Notes under the pieces: model-generated
Seen by the model: the letters and a program-made list of their open reading frames with translations, nothing else
Told to the model about the DNA's origin: nothing
Database searches by the model: none
In this document: positions 61,319 through 64,000 of the stretch, in pieces
Numbering within the stretch: position 1 is the first letter of the stretch
How the letters are laid out: every line of letters begins with the position of its first letter
Assembly: GCF_023277745.1 (NCBI RefSeq)
Contig: NZ_CP086322.1
Location: 1,240,001-1,304,000 of the forward strand
DNA: 64,000 nucleotides
Direction of reading: 5' to 3'
DNA from: Streptomyces halobius
Lineage (GTDB): Bacteria; Actinomycetota; Actinomycetes; Streptomycetales; Streptomycetaceae
Position numbers and translations under genes: made by a program

Positions 61319-61875
61319 TCGTACTTCCCTTCGTTGTTGGGATGGGCAGCCGCCTCCACGTGCTCTCGGTGGAACGCGTGCTGAGGCGGACATCTGGAGC
61401 CGACACGGTGGTCACGGGCCGGAACGTGCCGGAGGCCATCGATGGACGCCGGTGACCAGAACGGGGAGGAGACCTTGAACTCGGCCCATACGACCTTGTG
61501 TTGTCCCACCGCTTCGCTGCCCCAGTCGTCGGCGACGTCCGACACGAGGAGAAGACCTCTTCCGGTGTCGCTGTCGTCGTCCGGCGCACAGCGCCTCGGC
61601 ATGCCGGGCCCGTTGTCGTGAACTTCCACGCGCAGGAGGCGGCCATCGAGCGTGATCCCTACGCGGAATCCCTTCGCACCCTCGCTGGCGTGCGCCAGAG
61701 CGTTGGTGGCGAGTTCCGATACGCACAGACGGACGTCATCGACCCGGTCCGAGATACCCCAGCCGGCGAGTGTGTCCCTCGCGAACTCCCGTGCTGCACG
61801 TACTGACACAGCGGTGTGACCGAATGCCTGCTGCCGCGGCAGCGGTTGCCATGCGGCACGTGGTTCCGATGCCAT
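61315..61875 (-). CDS. ATP-binding protein (anti-sigma-type HATPase)
   Basis: 186 residues from ATG 61875. RLCVSELATNALAHASEGAK is the N-box of HATPase_c_2 regulators; VEVHDNGPGMP and TGRGLLLVSDVADDWG are the G boxes. Such proteins pair with XRE regulators in streptomycetes, as here with the divergent HTH gene. It is upstream of, and overlaps by four bases, the lasso precursor, so the two are probably co-transcribed. The C-terminal about 50 residues are outside the family fold. Confidence 0.82.
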   Translation of the reverse strand: MASEPRAAWQPLPRQQAFGHTAVSVRAAREFARDTLAGWGISDRVDDVRLCVSELATNALAHASEGAKGFRVGITLDGRLLRVEVHDNGPGMPRRCAPDDDSDTGRGLLLVSDVADDWGSEAVGQHKVVWAEFKVSSPFWSPASIDGLRHVPARDHRVGSRCPPQHAFHREHVEAAAHPNNEGKYE

Positions 61876-62063
61876 GACGTCTCCGTCTCGGTGGAAGTCC
61901 CACTTCCGGGCGGTGGACCCCACAGAACCGCCACCCAGGGCCGTGAACCAGAGCAGAATGGCCGCACGAACGAGGCATCCATGACGCACAGCTGGGCATG
62001 ACCTGCGATGTCCTGCGGTCTATCTGGTGCGGAAATCGCCCTCTACATCGGGGAGTCGCTCCT

Positions 62064-63230
62064 ATGGCGCTCAAACGTCACGGCTTCGTGCGCCATCGTC
62101 GCGCAGTGGGCTTCACGCAGGAGAGCCTGGCTGAGGCGCTGAACGTGGAGCGGTCCACCGTCTCGCGTTGGGAATCGGGCACGTCGGCTCCGCAGCCGTA
62201 CATGCGGCCGCGCCTCGCTACCGTCCTGCAGGTGAGCACTGAGGATCTGAGCGAGCTCCTCGTGTTGGCGTCGGAGGAAGAGGCGCCGGCCACCGAGCGG
62301 ACCCAGTACGCGATGCGGTACCCGTCACGAGTGGACCTCGTCACGATCGCCGAGCTCCGGGGCGGCATGCAGACGCTCGCAGAGCGCTATGACCGGATGC
62401 CCTCCGCCACCCTGCTCGCCCAAGCGGGGCAGCACGTCAGCCAGGTCGCGTTCCTCGCCGGCGAAGCACCAGCGGGCCGCGTACAGCGCGAGATGCGCGT
62501 CCTCCAGGCCGACGCCGCCACCTTCATGGGACAACTGGTCTGGGACGCTTCACAACGGCACGACCACGCGACCGCGCGGTCGTACTACGCGCAGAGCGTC
62601 AATGTGGCGCGGCATCTGCGCGACCGGACCGCAGAGGGTCACGCTCTCTTACGTACGTGCTACGTAGCTCTCTATGGCGCCAACGACTACCGCGAAGGGC
62701 TCAGCCTCGCGCTGGAAACGGCTCGTACGACGCGGTACACAAGTCACGTACTGACCGGTCTTGCCATGCTGCATGCCGCCGAAGCCCATGCCTTCCTCGG
62801 AGAGGGCCGCGAATGCGAGCGCGCGCTGGCCGGTGCGGAGAGGCATCTGGAACAGGCCCACAGCGCGGATGCCGCCTATGATCTCCTCTCTCCCACGCAT
62901 TTCGGACGGATGGCGGGCTCCTGCTACCTCACCCTCGGCGACTACCGCAGGGCCCAACGGCTTCTTGAGATGACTGCGGTGGAGTTGCAGGACCGGCGCA
63001 AGTCCCGTGCGATCGTCTTGGGCAATCTCGCACTGTCCTGGATCCGCAGCGGAGAGCTCGATGCCGCGCTGGCCACCTTCAACGATGCCGTAAACGAACT
63101 GCACGGCACGCGCGGAGGTGGTGGGATGAACGTCGTCTTCCGCGCTGCCCGCGAGCTGCGTCCCTGGCGGAGCGAGCCGGCGGTGCAGGAGGCGCAGGAC
63201 CGGCTGATGGCTCTGATGGAAGCGGCGTGA
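62064..63230 (+). CDS. XRE-family HTH regulator with TPR-like C-terminus
   Basis: 388 residues from ATG 62064. HTH: RRAVGFTQESLAEALNVERS followed by TVSRWESGTSAPQPYMRP. The rest is helical repeats (AQAGQHVSQVAFLAGEAPAG, ARSYYAQSVNVARHLRDR, GDYRRAQRLLEMTAVELQDR), the usual XRE-TPR layout of streptomycete regulators, possibly binding a small ligand or partner. Divergent from the ATP-binding/lasso operon, so a regulatory link is likely but unproven. Confidence 0.85.
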   Translation: MALKRHGFVRHRRAVGFTQESLAEALNVERSTVSRWESGTSAPQPYMRPRLATVLQVSTEDLSELLVLASEEEAPATERTQYAMRYPSRVDLVTIAELRGGMQTLAERYDRMPSATLLAQAGQHVSQVAFLAGEAPAGRVQREMRVLQADAATFMGQLVWDASQRHDHATARSYYAQSVNVARHLRDRTAEGHALLRTCYVALYGANDYREGLSLALETARTTRYTSHVLTGLAMLHAAEAHAFLGEGRECERALAGAERHLEQAHSADAAYDLLSPTHFGRMAGSCYLTLGDYRRAQRLLEMTAVELQDRRKSRAIVLGNLALSWIRSGELDAALATFNDAVNELHGTRGGGGMNVVFRAARELRPWRSEPAVQEAQDRLMALMEAA

Positions 63231-63241
63231 AGGGAACCGGC

Positions 63242-63973
63242 ATGCCCACACAGGTGGATCAGGAAAAGCAGCAGGTGCGCGAGCGTGTATGGGACCTGCT
63301 CGATAAGGCCGACGCAGTCCACGATGCATCGGTCCATGGCCGTATCCCGAACTTCAAGGGCGCTGATCGAGCTGCGGGCCGGCTGGCGAGCCTGCCGCAG
63401 TGGCACTCTGCTCACGTCATCAAAGCGGTACCGGACAAGGCCCAGCTCCCGGTGCGCGCCCGTGCGCTCGCTGAAGGCAAGACCGTGTTCATGGCCGTGC
63501 CCAAGCTCGCCGATCCACGCCCCTTCTACCTGCTGGATCCGGCGGCACTGACGGTTCCACCCGCCGAAGCGGCGTCGAGCAAGGTCGCCGCCTCCATCGC
63601 TCCCAAGGTCGATGTCGAGTCTCTGCGCTCTGTCGATCTGGTGGTGGTCGGAAGCGTCGCGGTCAACCGGGCAGGCGTACGCATCGGCAAGGGCGCCGGC
63701 TACTCGGACCTCGAATTCGCCTTCCTGATGGAGGCCGGACTCATCAGCCCGGAGACGGTTGTCGTGACCACCGTCCACGCGCTGCAGGTACTGGACGAGG
63801 AGCTTCCTGCCACGGGGCACGACTTCGGCGTGGATCTGATCGTCACGCCCGACGAGATCATCACCTGCCGCGACCCGCACCGCCCGACGGGACTGGTGTG
63901 GGAGCACCTGGACGCGAAGAAGATCGCTTCCATCCCGGTCCTGGCCACTCGCGCCCCTTCCGCTGGGCGCTGA
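63242..63973 (+). CDS. 5-formyltetrahydrofolate cyclo-ligase-like protein
   Basis: 243 residues from ATG 63242 (AAGGGA upstream; GTG 63227 overlaps the previous stop as an alternative). The fold pattern KQQVRERVWDLLDKADAVHD, FKGADRAAGRLASLPQW and VRIGKGAGYSDLEFAFLMEA, then TVVVTTVHALQVLDEELPAT matches the cyclo-ligase family; the GKGxGYxD motif is the folate/ATP site. Exact activity is unproven because distant paralogues (such as thiamine-metabolism relatives) share it. Confidence 0.8.
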   Translation: MPTQVDQEKQQVRERVWDLLDKADAVHDASVHGRIPNFKGADRAAGRLASLPQWHSAHVIKAVPDKAQLPVRARALAEGKTVFMAVPKLADPRPFYLLDPAALTVPPAEAASSKVAASIAPKVDVESLRSVDLVVVGSVAVNRAGVRIGKGAGYSDLEFAFLMEAGLISPETVVVTTVHALQVLDEELPATGHDFGVDLIVTPDEIITCRDPHRPTGLVWEHLDAKKIASIPVLATRAPSAGR

Positions 63974-64000
63974 GCTGGTGGGCGCCGGCGAACAGTCCCT

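Noticed and set aside
1..63999. CRISPR arrays, replication origin, rRNA
   Set aside because: No regularly spaced repeats of 25-40 bases with unique spacers, no DnaA-box cluster and no rRNA signatures were seen.

Overview
The window is high-GC actinobacterial DNA, most likely from a Streptomyces or close relative. The reasons are strong third-position GC bias, GTG and TTG starts with purine-rich ribosome binding sites, a WhiB-type Fe-S regulator, bacterial Ku, IS701/IS4/IS110-type elements of streptomycete character, and a PqqD-dependent lasso-peptide cluster. The replicon cannot be named from sequence alone. The mixture of remnant genes and nested mobile DNA looks like a chromosome arm or a large accessory island.

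Layout. 1-2.8 kb: a broken AbiEii-type nucleotidyltransferase, a Ku end-joining protein and an ECF sigma factor. 3-8 kb: an insertion-sequence pile-up of IS110, IS4, IS3 and IS701 pieces. 8-15.2 kb: a lipoprotein, a complete PQQ operon pqqABCDE on the minus strand, a frameshifted PQQ-type sugar dehydrogenase divergent from it, and an AlkB demethylase. 15.2-17.3 kb: phage-like remnants and a small secreted peptide. 17.3-33 kb: a large mobile region. It holds two CTAG-flanked IS701-type elements and an IS630-like element carrying two group II introns. One of those introns contains a third group II intron and an IS4 element. An IS110 splits a second IS630 gene further on. 33-35.5 kb: a CPCC protein, a tyrosine recombinase and small zinc-motif ORFs. 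35.7-40.8 kb: a secreted esterase, then an ABC exporter divergent from a NarL-type two-component system. 41.2-48.5 kb: an oxalate-catabolism operon of oxalyl-CoA decarboxylase-like enzyme, formyl-CoA transferase, ADP-forming acyl-CoA synthetase and OFA transporter, with an inverted-repeat operator upstream. 48.8-50.7 kb: a graveyard of truncated genes (a membrane protein, sucC, DUF1080, inositol-phosphate synthase). 50.7-56.3 kb: a phage- or plasmid-like accessory island with an HTH protein, P-loop kinase, ASCH, WhiB and IS5. 57.5-61.3 kb: a lasso-peptide cluster with a PIMT-type methyltransferase, followed upstream by an ATP-binding regulator, an XRE-TPR regulator and a 5-formyl-THF cyclo-ligase-like gene.

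How the genes work together. The PQQ operon makes the redox cofactor that the neighbouring broken dehydrogenase family would use. The oxalate operon imports oxalate, activates it by CoA transfer and decarboxylates oxalyl-CoA. The lasso operon encodes precursor, cyclase, RRE, protease and a PIMT of the kind that makes aspartimides, and its precursor start overlaps the stop of an ATP-binding regulator gene.

The least expected signals are three. Three divergent IS701 copies share an in-phase C CCA AAA slippery heptamer leading to a conserved -1-frame tail. The IS630 element is a nested set of group II introns. The pqqA, pqqB and pqqC coding sequences each carry short in-frame tandem repeats. Several conserved genes carry single-base frameshifts, which could be real decay or base-calling errors.
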